Assembly (NCBI GenBank): GCA_934644965.1
Contig: CAKUDG010000013.1
Span: forward strand, 1 to 64,000
From: an uncultured Victivallales bacterium
Lineage (GTDB): Bacteria; Verrucomicrobiota; Lentisphaeria; Victivallales; UBA1829
Direction of reading: 5' to 3'
Length of the DNA stretch: 64,000 nt
The position numbers and the translations under genes were made by a program. The notes beneath the pieces are model-generated. The model was not told where the DNA came from, ran no database searches, and saw only the letters and a program-made list of their open reading frames with translations. Positions 17,059 to 25,026 of this stretch are shown piece after piece; position 1 is the stretch's first letter; every line of letters begins with the position of its first letter.

Positions 17059-18013
17059 TTCTCCCGGTTTCGGAGTCCAGCTCCTGTTTGAAATACTCTA
17101 TGGTTTTCTTCAGCCCCTCTTCCAGCGGAACGGCAGGCTTCCAGCCGAGCAGCTTCTCAGCACGGGAAATATCCGGACGGCGGCGCGTCGGATCGTCCGA
17201 CGGCAGGGTCTTGTGCACAATCCCGGATTTCGACCCCGTCAAACGAATCACCGATTCCGCCAGATGCAGAATCGTAAACTCACCTGGATTCCCCAGATTC
17301 ACAGGCCCGTTCACCTCCGGGCCCGATGCCATCATCCGGACCAGACCTTCGACAAGATCGGTGATATAGCAGAAACTGCGTGTCTGGGAACCGTCTCCGT
17401 ACACCGTAATGTCTTTCCCGGAAAGCGCCTGCACGATGAAATTACTCACCACACGCCCGTCGTCCGGCCGCATCCGGGGGCCGTAGGTGTTGAAAATCCG
17501 GACCACTTTCACATCCAGTCCGTACTGCCTCCTGTAATCGAAAAAAAGTGTTTCCGCACAGCGTTTGCCCTCATCGTAACAGCTCCGGACTCCGTTCGGA
17601 TTCACATTCCCCCAGTAGTCCTCCTTCTGAGGATGGACCAGAGGATCCCCGTAGACTTCAGACGTCGATGCCTGCAGAACCGGAATCTGAAGCCGCCTCG
17701 CCAGTTCCAGAACGTTCATCGCTCCGATCACACTCGTCCGCATCGTCTGCACAGGATCATGCTGATAATGCACGGGAGATGCGGGACACGCAAGATTGAA
17801 CACCGCGTCCACCTCCAGACTCAGCGGAAGCGTGATGTCATGCCGGATCACTTCAAACGACGGATTCGATGTCAGATGCAGAATATTCCTCTTCGCCCCC
17901 GTAAAAAAGTTGTCCAGACAAATCACATCCCAGCCTTCCCCCAAAAGCCGTTCACAGAGATGCGAACCGATGAATCCCCCTCCCCCTGTCACAAGCACTG
18001 ATTTTTTCCGCAT
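17045..18013 (-). CDS. NAD-dependent epimerase, UDP-glucuronate decarboxylase-like
   Basis: 322 residues. The Rossmann motif TGGGGFIGSHLCERL and a YxxxK-type active site in CYDEGKR mark an extended SDR. The phrases LACPASPVHYQ and EVYGDPLVHPQ, and RIFNTYGPRMRPDDGRVV, are typical of UDP-xylose synthase, which converts UDP-glucuronate to UDP-xylose. Another UDP-sugar epimerase activity is possible. It is translated just before a GT2 glycosyltransferase. GAGAAGAG precedes the ATG. Confidence 0.87.
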   Translation of the reverse strand: MRKKSVLVTGGGGFIGSHLCERLLGEGWDVICLDNFFTGAKRNILHLTSNPSFEVIRHDITLPLSLEVDAVFNLACPASPVHYQHDPVQTMRTSVIGAMNVLELARRLQIPVLQASTSEVYGDPLVHPQKEDYWGNVNPNGVRSCYDEGKRCAETLFFDYRRQYGLDVKVVRIFNTYGPRMRPDDGRVVSNFIVQALSGKDITVYGDGSQTRSFCYITDLVEGLVRMMASGPEVNGPVNLGNPGEFTILHLAESVIRLTGSKSGIVHKTLPSDDPTRRRPDISRAEKLLGWKPAVPLEEGLKKTIEYFKQELDSETGRSEDA

Positions 18014-18083
18014 GAAACTCTTCTCGTTTGAATGAATCCCGTTTTATGTCCCGTTTTCTCCCCCCATCCTCCCTTCCCGCATG

Positions 18084-18117
18084 AAAAAAGCCGGATGACA
18101 GGAAGAAAACATCCTGC
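18084..18117 (-). terminator. Possible terminator or leader hairpin upstream of the UDP-sugar decarboxylase
   Basis: Minus strand GCAGGATG (18117-18110) pairs with CATCCGGC (18097-18090) with one mismatch. A T6 run follows. It lies about 70 nt before the next gene, so it may back up the terminator at 18227 or act as an attenuator. Confidence 0.4.
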
Positions 18118-18226
18118 CCGAATCCGAAAAATGACTTTCTCTTATGTTCTCCGGGAAATCGGATGATGATTCCTGAAGCGGGAGTATAGCATTGCATTTC
18201 TTTCTTTGCAAGCCTCGGGCACCCGG

Positions 18227-18265
18227 AAAAAAAAGCGTTCCCCGCTTTTTTCATGCGGGAAACGC
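18227..18265 (-). terminator. Intrinsic terminator after the SDR reductase-like gene
   Basis: Minus strand GCGTTTCCCGC (18265-18255) pairs with GCGGGGAACGC (18245-18235) with one wobble. Eight Ts follow. The 355-nt gap between 18013 and 18368 holds this and the 18084 hairpin, with no gene visible. Confidence 0.85.
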
Positions 18266-18367
18266 CTTCGATGTCTGTTGCGGGAAAAGCCGGGAAAGAA
18301 CGCACTCGTCCACGTTCCAGTTCCCCTCTGCCTTGTTCTCCTCTTGCAGAAAGAGCCTTCCTCCTCC

Positions 18368-19471
18368 TCAGAGGACTTCAGGATTTTCCTGCTTGTAGTA
18401 GGAACAGGCCATCCGTTTGAGAAAATCCATATCCATGCGCCAGGAAAGAGCTTCCTCCCCGAGCGCCTTCTTGATTTCCGTGTTGTCAAACGTGATCTGG
18501 GAAGCGAAATAAGGAATCAGGTCCCCGATCATTTTCGTGACAAGTTTCTCATCCGCGCTCGGGTTGTCGACTTTTTCCTGCACGGTCAGCCCCGTGGCCT
18601 TCAGCGCCGTCGAAACGGCAATGGAAATGTCGCTCGTGCAGACGGGGCTTTCCCCAGTCACATGATACGTCTTGTTTTCCACGGGCAGGAGAAACAGCCG
18701 GGATATCGCAGACTGAACAAAATCAATCGGCACAAAATAAATCTTGTCCGACATTTTAGATTCCACACGGAGAGTCATGTGCAGCGGTTCACACGGTTTG
18801 ATTCCCGCCTTCGCGCAGCGGTGTCTCTTCACCATCCCCATGAATTCCAGAATCCGGTAAAACGCAAGCGGCTTGCGGATCAGACCATCGGAAAGACGCC
18901 CCACAATGATGGAGGGACGGTATATCGTATACGGAACTCCGCATGCACGGACCAGTTTCTCCGCTTCAAACTTGCTCCGCTCGTAGGAGTTGTTGAAATC
19001 CTTCGCGGGCAGTTCGTTTTCCATGACACGCCCCTCAGTCAGTCCAGCCACATACGCGGTGCTGACGTACTGGAGTTTCGGAATCTTGAATCGCCGGATG
19101 GCTTCCAGCGCATTTTTGGTCCCGTTCAGATTCGTGGCATAGGTTTTGCCCTCGGGATCCTTCCCCAGATTCACGTCGGCGGCACAGTGGAACATCACGT
19201 CAAAAGGGGCATATTTCGCAATTTCGTCGAAAGGCAGATCCTTGACATCGCCGGAAATCACCTCAATGCGTTTGAGAATATCGTCCGCCGTTTCCGGGAG
19301 TCCGTCGAAATCACACTGCGAACGGATGGTCTGCTCCACGCGGGAGCGGGCTGTCTGTGTGCGCCCGGGACGGCAGATTGCCACTACATTAAAGTCCTTG
19401 TGCTCTCTCAGAAGAGCGGTAACGACCGATGCGCCGACCAGTCCGGTAATTCCTGTCATCAAAATTTTCAA
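18368..19471 (-). CDS. Extended SDR, thioester-reductase/male-sterility-type NAD-binding protein
   Basis: About 367 residues. The N-terminal glycine motif MTGITGLVGASVV, the VISGDV and HCAADVN segments, and the active-site pair YVSTAYVAG and YERSKFEAE fit the NAD_binding_4 (thioester reductase / fatty acyl reductase) SDR group. The substrate could be an acyl thioester, a lipid or a sugar nucleotide. A TTG at 19471 is proposed as start: AGGA lies just upstream and the Rossmann fold begins at once. The open frame to 19549 runs through a promoter. It is a single gene followed by a strong terminator. Confidence 0.78.
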   Translation of the reverse strand: MKILMTGITGLVGASVVTALLREHKDFNVVAICRPGRTQTARSRVEQTIRSQCDFDGLPETADDILKRIEVISGDVKDLPFDEIAKYAPFDVMFHCAADVNLGKDPEGKTYATNLNGTKNALEAIRRFKIPKLQYVSTAYVAGLTEGRVMENELPAKDFNNSYERSKFEAEKLVRACGVPYTIYRPSIIVGRLSDGLIRKPLAFYRILEFMGMVKRHRCAKAGIKPCEPLHMTLRVESKMSDKIYFVPIDFVQSAISRLFLLPVENKTYHVTGESPVCTSDISIAVSTALKATGLTVQEKVDNPSADEKLVTKMIGDLIPYFASQITFDNTEIKKALGEEALSWRMDMDFLKRMACSYYKQENPEVL

Positions 19472-19528
19472 TGTTCCTGTAACTCCCAATATTTTCCGTC
19501 TTTTGTTCCAGTCTATCAGCAAAGTGTT

Positions 19529-19556
19529 ACTATAGCATGGATGTTTCAAATTTCAA
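19529..19556 (-). promoter_or_regulatory. Promoter of the SDR gene
   Basis: Minus-strand TTGAAA (19556-19551) and TATAGT (19534-19529) with a 16-nt spacer. It lies about 60 nt upstream of the proposed TTG start. The rest of the 490-nt stretch between 19471 and 19965 shows no supportable gene. Confidence 0.55.
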
Positions 19557-19964
19557 AGCCAAAGATGCAACTTATTGTGAAAAATATACATTCACACCCG
19601 TTCCCGACTGAAAAAGAGTTGGTGCTTCCAACGTCTCTTCCGGCTTTTTTCTCTCTCCCGCAGAGAAGAAGACGAGCTTCAGGAAGGAACAGCAGAAAAA
19701 ACGCCTCCGCAAAAACAGAAGGCTCCTGAAAAACCGGAGCACCGCAGATCAATCAATGATGAAGAAACGCTGAAAATAATCGCAATGCAGTTCAGGAACG
19801 TCTGGAAATCCGGAGGAGAAGAGATACATTACAGAAATTGGGAAGGACACACACCCTCCTTCCTTGCCGTGCCGCCGCCCTGTCTCCGGCTGAGGGAAAT
19901 CATCACCCGCGCACGGTGCAATGCGACTGATGATGAAAAAAATGGAAAGAACCGAATTCGTACC

Positions 19965-21257
19965 ATGCTTGCCGTCTACCGATTTTTTTTCCCCCTTGTA
20001 TTTCTCTTTTTCATTCCCGGTCTGATCTGGAAACTCATCCGCCGCGGAGGCTGGAAGAAAACCTATTCCGAACGCATCGCCCTTTTCAGCAGGGAACGGC
20101 TGAAAGAACTCGAATCCTTCCGCGGCGCCGTCTGGATCCATGCCGTCAGCGTGGGGGAAACCAATCTTGCACTCACCATTCTGAAGAAGAGGATCGAAAC
20201 TTCTCCCGGCACGAAATATATTCTCAGCACAACCACCACGACAGGACAGGCCATTGCCAGAGAACATGCTCCGGAAGGAGTCAAAGTCATTTTCTGTCCG
20301 ATTGACTTCAGTCTTTTTGTCGGACGTGTTCTGGACCTGCTGCAGCCCTCCGCCCTGGTCATTCTGGAAACGGAACTCTGGCCGAACCTGATTCTCATGG
20401 CAAAGCAGAGAGGGGTGAAGCTTCTGCTGCTCAACACCCGGATCTCAGACAAATCCTTCCGCGGGTACCGACGCTTCCGACGCTTCTTCGCCCCCCTTCT
20501 GAATGCCTTCGACCACCTGTGCGTCCAGACGGAGCTCGACAGAAAACGCCTTCTGGAAATCGCACCCGGAACAGACGGGAAAATCACCGTCTGCGGCAAT
20601 ATCAAGTTCGATCAGACACCTTCCGGGAAAGAAGGTTTCGACTTTTCTCAAGTCTTCGGGAACAGCAGTCCGCACCTTGTCATCACGGCGGCGTCCACAC
20701 ATTCTCCGGAAGAGAAACTGATTCTGGATGCGTTTCAATCCGTCCGGCAGAAACATCCGGAAGCGCGTCTTGTCCTGGTGCCGCGTCATGCCGAACGCGG
20801 GGGGGAACTGGAGAATCTTCTCCGGGAGAAAACCTCTCTGAACTATCTCCGCAGGAGCCGTCATGCCGGACCCGCCGCGGAAGGGGAAAATGTGGATTGC
20901 CTTCTGGCGGACACCACGGGGGAGCTGGCCTCCTTTCTGAAATCTTCGGACATCGTCATCATGGGCAAGACCCTGGCGGGAAACCATGAAGGACAGAACA
21001 TCATCGAACCGGCCGCAATGGGGAAACCCGTCATCTGCGGTCCTGAACTCAAGAATTTCCGCCAGGCGCTCAACATTCTCCGGAAACACGAGGCCGTGCT
21101 CCGGATCAGAAAAGACGAGGAACTCCCGGGCGCTCTCGAAACCCTGCTTTCCGATTCCTCTTTCCGGGAACAGCTGGGCACTCGCGCCGGTGAGGCCATC
21201 GCAGAAAACCGCGGAGCTTTGAAGAAAACCCTTGAAATACTGGAGGCATCCCTGTGA
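19965..21257 (+). CDS. waaA: 3-deoxy-D-manno-octulosonic acid (Kdo) transferase
   Basis: About 430 residues, normal for WaaA/KdtA. A single N-terminal membrane anchor (about 5-22) is followed by two Rossmann-like GT-B halves: WIHAVSVGE with the conserved Glu, and ETELWPNL, LLNTRISDKS, GNIKFDQ, LVPRHAERG, VIMGKTL and NIIEPAAMGKPV. It adds Kdo to lipid A precursor at the inner membrane, so the cell makes LPS. The ATG at 19965 is chosen because homologues start at this anchor; an upstream extension to 19785 is hydrophilic and unlikely. It overlaps thiC as GTGA. Confidence 0.95.
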   Translation: MLAVYRFFFPLVFLFFIPGLIWKLIRRGGWKKTYSERIALFSRERLKELESFRGAVWIHAVSVGETNLALTILKKRIETSPGTKYILSTTTTTGQAIAREHAPEGVKVIFCPIDFSLFVGRVLDLLQPSALVILETELWPNLILMAKQRGVKLLLLNTRISDKSFRGYRRFRRFFAPLLNAFDHLCVQTELDRKRLLEIAPGTDGKITVCGNIKFDQTPSGKEGFDFSQVFGNSSPHLVITAASTHSPEEKLILDAFQSVRQKHPEARLVLVPRHAERGGELENLLREKTSLNYLRRSRHAGPAAEGENVDCLLADTTGELASFLKSSDIVIMGKTLAGNHEGQNIIEPAAMGKPVICGPELKNFRQALNILRKHEAVLRIRKDEELPGALETLLSDSSFREQLGTRAGEAIAENRGALKKTLEILEASL

Positions 21258-22588
21258 ACGGAAAAACTCAGATGATCCTGGCAGGAAACGGGATCATCAC
21301 AGACGAAATCAGAACAGTCGCGCAAAAGGAAAAGCGCGATGTTGAATTCATCCGGTCCCGCGTGGCCGACGGAAGGGCGGTCATTCCCGCCAACCGGAAC
21401 CACCAGGCCCTCTCCCCTGTCGGAATCGGACGCGAACTGCTGACGAAAATCAATGCCAACATCGGCAATTCTTCCCTTTCGAGCTGTCCGAACGAGGAGT
21501 TCGTCAAGCTCAAGACCGCTCTGAAATACGGTGCGGACACGGTCATGGACCTGAGCACAGGGGGGAACATTACGGAAATCCGGAAACGTCTTCTGGCAAA
21601 CTGTCCCGTGCCTGTGGGAACGGTGCCGGTATATGAGGTGATCGCGCGCGTGTCGGTCGGGGGAATGTCGGAAAAGGTGATTCTCCAGGTCATCCGGGAA
21701 CAGGCCGAACAGGGGGTGGACTACATGACCATCCATTCCGGACTCCTGAGAGCCCATGTGCCCCTGGCCATGAAACGGAAAATGAAAATCGTGAGCCGCG
21801 GCGGCTCTCTGGTTGCACGCTGGATGGAGGAAAACCGCCGCGAAAACCCCTTCTACACGGCTTTCGACGAAATCCTTGAAATCTGCCGGGAACACGATGT
21901 GACTCTTTCCCTCGGAGACGGTCTCCGGCCCGGCTGTCTCGCAGACGCCAGCGACGAAGCACAGTTCGCCGAACTCGACACTCTCGGCGAACTGGTCCGC
22001 CGCTGCCGCGCCGCAGGAGTGCAGTCCATGGTGGAAGGCCCCGGGCATGTCCCCCTGGACCAGATCGAAATGAATATGAAACGAGAACAGGAGGTCTGCG
22101 GAGACGCCCCCTTCTACATTCTCGGACCCGTGGTCACGGACTGCGCACCCGGATATGATCACCTCGTCGCTTCGATCGGAGGAACTTTCGGAGCCTACTG
22201 CGGAGCGGCCATGCTCTGCTATGTCACGCCTAAGGAACATCTCGGACTGCCGAACAATGAGGATGTCCGGCGTGGCGTCGTGGCCTTCAAGATCGCAGCT
22301 CACGCCGCCGACATCGCCCTCCGCAAGCCCGGCGCAAGAGATCGCGACGACGCCATCAGCGACGCACGCGCAAACTTTAACTGGGACACCCAGTTCAACC
22401 TCGCCATCGACGGCGACCGCGCACGCGAATACCGCGCCGACGCCCTCAGCGAACGCGCCCATACCGGACGAACCGACGACGGAAAATTCTGCACCATGTG
22501 CGGCCCGGACTTCTGTTCCGTCAGAATCAGCAATGCGCTGAAACAAGCCATGGAGCAGAATCAGAATCAGAAGCAGAATCAGGAGTAG
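21254..22588 (+). CDS. thiC: Phosphomethylpyrimidine synthase
   Basis: 444 residues, the shorter bacterial ThiC form. It is a radical SAM enzyme converting aminoimidazole ribotide to the thiamine pyrimidine (HMP-P). The C-terminal cluster motif CTMCGPDFC binds the [4Fe-4S] centre. Core phrases include NANIGNSS, DTVMDLSTGG, MVEGPGHVPL and LGPVVTDCAPGYDH. The start is GTG overlapping the waaA stop by GTGA. No convincing TPP riboswitch is visible upstream. The last residues are a Gln/Asn-rich tail encoded by a CAGAAT hexanucleotide repeat that runs through the stop codon, which looks like a recent expansion. Confidence 0.96.
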   Translation: MNGKTQMILAGNGIITDEIRTVAQKEKRDVEFIRSRVADGRAVIPANRNHQALSPVGIGRELLTKINANIGNSSLSSCPNEEFVKLKTALKYGADTVMDLSTGGNITEIRKRLLANCPVPVGTVPVYEVIARVSVGGMSEKVILQVIREQAEQGVDYMTIHSGLLRAHVPLAMKRKMKIVSRGGSLVARWMEENRRENPFYTAFDEILEICREHDVTLSLGDGLRPGCLADASDEAQFAELDTLGELVRRCRAAGVQSMVEGPGHVPLDQIEMNMKREQEVCGDAPFYILGPVVTDCAPGYDHLVASIGGTFGAYCGAAMLCYVTPKEHLGLPNNEDVRRGVVAFKIAAHAADIALRKPGARDRDDAISDARANFNWDTQFNLAIDGDRAREYRADALSERAHTGRTDDGKFCTMCGPDFCSVRISNALKQAMEQNQNQKQNQE

Positions 22589-22597
22589 AATCAGAAC
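22556..22597 (+). repeat. Hexanucleotide CAGAAT-type tandem repeat over the thiC stop codon
   Basis: Seven degenerate 6-nt units run in phase: CAGAAT, CAGAAT, CAGAAG, CAGAAT, CAGGAG, TAGAAT, CAGAAC. Unit six supplies the TAG stop. A similar array lies at 52177-52206. Confidence 0.8.
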
Positions 22598-22787
22598 ACC
22601 CCCTCCCCTGACCGGAACAAAGAGTCAAACTGGGGAGAAAAAAAACGGTAACGACAGCGGCAGCGGCAGCAGCGGCAACTCTCCGCCCCCCCACCCTTCT
22701 CTGCCACCTCCGCGCGCCTTGTGCGCGGTCCGGAGCCAGAGCGGAAGCGCTCCTGCCGAGCCTGCGAAAAAAAGTGGAAACATCATT

Positions 22788-24320
22788 ATGACGGAAAAGG
22801 AATTCAGCTCCCCCTCCCCTATTTCCCAGGATCCTCCCAGGAAGGATCTGGATCCTCCACAGCTTTTTCCACAGGATGATCTTCCTCTCCGCAAAAAGGC
22901 GGAACAGGGTCTGGCGCTCTTCAGCATTCTCTTTGAAGAAGCGGTTCCGGGAAATGCTCCGGAACGGAGGATGCTTTCCTTCCCCCGGACAGGGGAAACA
23001 CGTTTTCTTTTGCTGCTCAGGGATGCGCTGGAACTGATTCTGCGCACCTTTTCCGGGAAAGGGGAATCTCCGGAGGAGGACGCGGGGAATCATCTCCTTC
23101 CCTGTGTGTTCAACACGCTGGCGGAAATCTGTCTGGAAGAGGAATCGTTCCGGAGGGCATTGGATGAAGCGCTCATGAGCACTTTGATCTCGCGGATGGA
23201 ACATACCCATGGGGAGAGGGAAGACAGCGCAGAGAGGCAGGACCTGCTCTTCTATCTTTTCCATGCAAAAAAACTTGCATATATTCTGTCCGATCTGATC
23301 CCCGTTTTCTGTCTGGATCTTCCGCCGGAGATCCGGGATCTGATCCGGCCGTCCGCCCGGGGGCTGCAGAGCAGGGAATCGGTTTTCCTGAAATGGACGG
23401 AGAAAGCGCTTCTTCTGGAATTGAAGAAGCGCCACAGCCGCCAGGGGGAATTCGGGAGCGGACGTGTCTACCGCTATCGGAACGGGAAGTTCCAGGAACT
23501 GGAGCTGAAAGGCATCCGGGCCGTCAACGAGTTCTACGGCTACCATGCGGCACGGGAAACGTTTCTGGAACATTTCCGCGATTTTTCCGAGGGGAAAGGG
23601 AATCTGCCGCTTCTGATCAGCAGTCTTCCGGGACTGGGGAAAACGCAGATGACCATCTCCCACAGTCTTTTTTTCCGGAACATCGTGCTGATCCTTCCGG
23701 AAGCGGGCGACATCGCAGAGGGTCTGGAGGAGCTGATCCGGAAACTCGCCGCCCATCCGGACAGAAAATTCATGATCTTCTTCGACGACATCGACAACCT
23801 TCATACCAACTGGTATTATTTCCGCGCCAACATCGGCGGCACCTTCCAGCTCCCCCCGAACATCAGCATCACCATCTCCTCCAACCAGGAATTTCCCGCC
23901 AACATTTCCAGCCGCGGACGGGGATTCGTCTTTCCGATTTTCGATGAAATCCGCTGTCAGGAAATGGTGGAGGACTTCCTTCTCTCCAAAGGCATGCGCA
24001 ATCCGCCTCCCGAACTTGTTTCCGTGATCGCATCGGACTATGTGGAGGAATTCGGTCAGAAGAAATTCGAGGAGCTCAGCCCGCGGACACTGGTCCGCTA
24101 TCTGAATGTCTACCGGAACGACGAACGCAAACGGAAACGGATGCTCGAACTCTCACGCGGGGAAATCATCACGCGCCCGGACGCTCAAGTCTTTTACGAG
24201 GAAAATGTGAAGCTCCTGCGTTCCATCTACGGGGAAAAAGTCTCAGAGGAAATGAAAAGAAGGCTCAGCGGAGGAGAAGGAGGCGGAGCGAACACAAATG
24301 GCTCAGGCAATGAAAAATAA
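22788..24320 (+). CDS. AAA-type ATPase of the DUF815 kind
   Basis: About 510 residues. The N-terminal half is helical with no recognised motif. The C-terminal half is a P-loop ATPase: Walker A is SLPGLGKTQM, Walker B is KFMIFFDDID, and a sensor-like SSNQEFP follows. This matches the DUF815 family, whose role is unknown. The ATG at 22788 is chosen over an upstream in-frame ATG at 22719, which would add a stretch overlapping a GC-rich hairpin. Its 3' end overlaps tadA by 23 nt. The last residues are Gly/Asn-rich. Confidence 0.78.
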   Translation: MTEKEFSSPSPISQDPPRKDLDPPQLFPQDDLPLRKKAEQGLALFSILFEEAVPGNAPERRMLSFPRTGETRFLLLLRDALELILRTFSGKGESPEEDAGNHLLPCVFNTLAEICLEEESFRRALDEALMSTLISRMEHTHGEREDSAERQDLLFYLFHAKKLAYILSDLIPVFCLDLPPEIRDLIRPSARGLQSRESVFLKWTEKALLLELKKRHSRQGEFGSGRVYRYRNGKFQELELKGIRAVNEFYGYHAARETFLEHFRDFSEGKGNLPLLISSLPGLGKTQMTISHSLFFRNIVLILPEAGDIAEGLEELIRKLAAHPDRKFMIFFDDIDNLHTNWYYFRANIGGTFQLPPNISITISSNQEFPANISSRGRGFVFPIFDEIRCQEMVEDFLLSKGMRNPPPELVSVIASDYVEEFGQKKFEELSPRTLVRYLNVYRNDERKRKRMLELSRGEIITRPDAQVFYEENVKLLRSIYGEKVSEEMKRRLSGGEGGGANTNGSGNEK

Positions 24321-24864
24321 CCCCCAGGATCACTCAGAAGACGGAGACCTTGTCTGCGATCTTCTCGGAGACGAATATTTCATGCGCGCGGCTTTGCGTC
24401 TGGCCGAACGTGCCGCAATGAACGGGGAGGTTCCCGTCGGCGCGGTGGCGGTCAAAGACGGGGTGATTGTCGCCAGAACCTGGAATCAGGTGGAACTGCT
24501 CCAAGACGCCACCGCCCATGCGGAAATTCTGGCCATCACCTCCCTTTCCGCGGAATGGAGGCAGTGGCGTCTGGACGGGGTGGATCTTTATGTCACCAAG
24601 GAGCCCTGCGCCATGTGCGCGGGTGCGCTTGTCAATTCCCGGATCCGCCGTCTTGTCTTCGGCATGCGGGATCCCAGGTCCGGAGCCGCGGGTTCGGCGC
24701 TGGATGTAACCGGATTCAAGGGAATGCTTCATCAGCTCGAGGTCCGGGGCGGCGTTCTGGAAGAGGAATGCAAGGCTCTTATGCAGGCCTTCTTCCGGGA
24801 ACGGAGAGAAGAAAAGAAACTGTCCCGGACCCTCCCCCCCCGCCAGGAACAGCCGCTCCAGTAG
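24298..24864 (+). CDS. tadA: tRNA-specific adenosine deaminase
   Basis: 188 residues. The cytidine-deaminase-fold zinc site is complete: HAE with the proton-shuttle Glu, and PCAMCAGAL with two Cys ligands. TadA makes inosine at the wobble position of tRNA-Arg(ACG). The family context phrases GEVPVGAV and RIRRLVFGMRDP support TadA rather than guanine deaminase. N- and C-terminal tails of about 20 residues make it slightly longer than usual. It overlaps the preceding ATPase gene. Confidence 0.92.
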   Translation: MAQAMKNNPQDHSEDGDLVCDLLGDEYFMRAALRLAERAAMNGEVPVGAVAVKDGVIVARTWNQVELLQDATAHAEILAITSLSAEWRQWRLDGVDLYVTKEPCAMCAGALVNSRIRRLVFGMRDPRSGAAGSALDVTGFKGMLHQLEVRGGVLEEECKALMQAFFRERREEKKLSRTLPPRQEQPLQ

Positions 24865-24930
24865 AAAGACCTGCCTGCCCGGGGAAAAGAGAAGAATCTT
24901 TCAAATCCCCGACAAAGATTCCCGGACAAA

Positions 24931-24956
24931 GGTATCAAGTCCGGGTATCAAGTCCG
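24931..24956. repeat. 13-nt direct tandem duplication
   Basis: GGTATCAAGTCCG occurs twice back to back (24931-24943 and 24944-24956), followed by a partial third copy. It lies in the convergent gap between tadA and ygiQ. Confidence 0.7.
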
Positions 24957-25026
24957 GATATCAATTCAAGGCCGGAGTTTCTTTTCCTGTCCCCGGGTGA
25001 GGAGAGTGTTTCTGCAAGAAAAGGTT

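Noticed and set aside
19870..19955. Possible TPP riboswitch before waaA-thiC
   Set aside because: A CTGAG...ATCATCACCC stretch recalls the first conserved box, but the second box (ACCTGAT...GATAATACCAGCG type) is not there.
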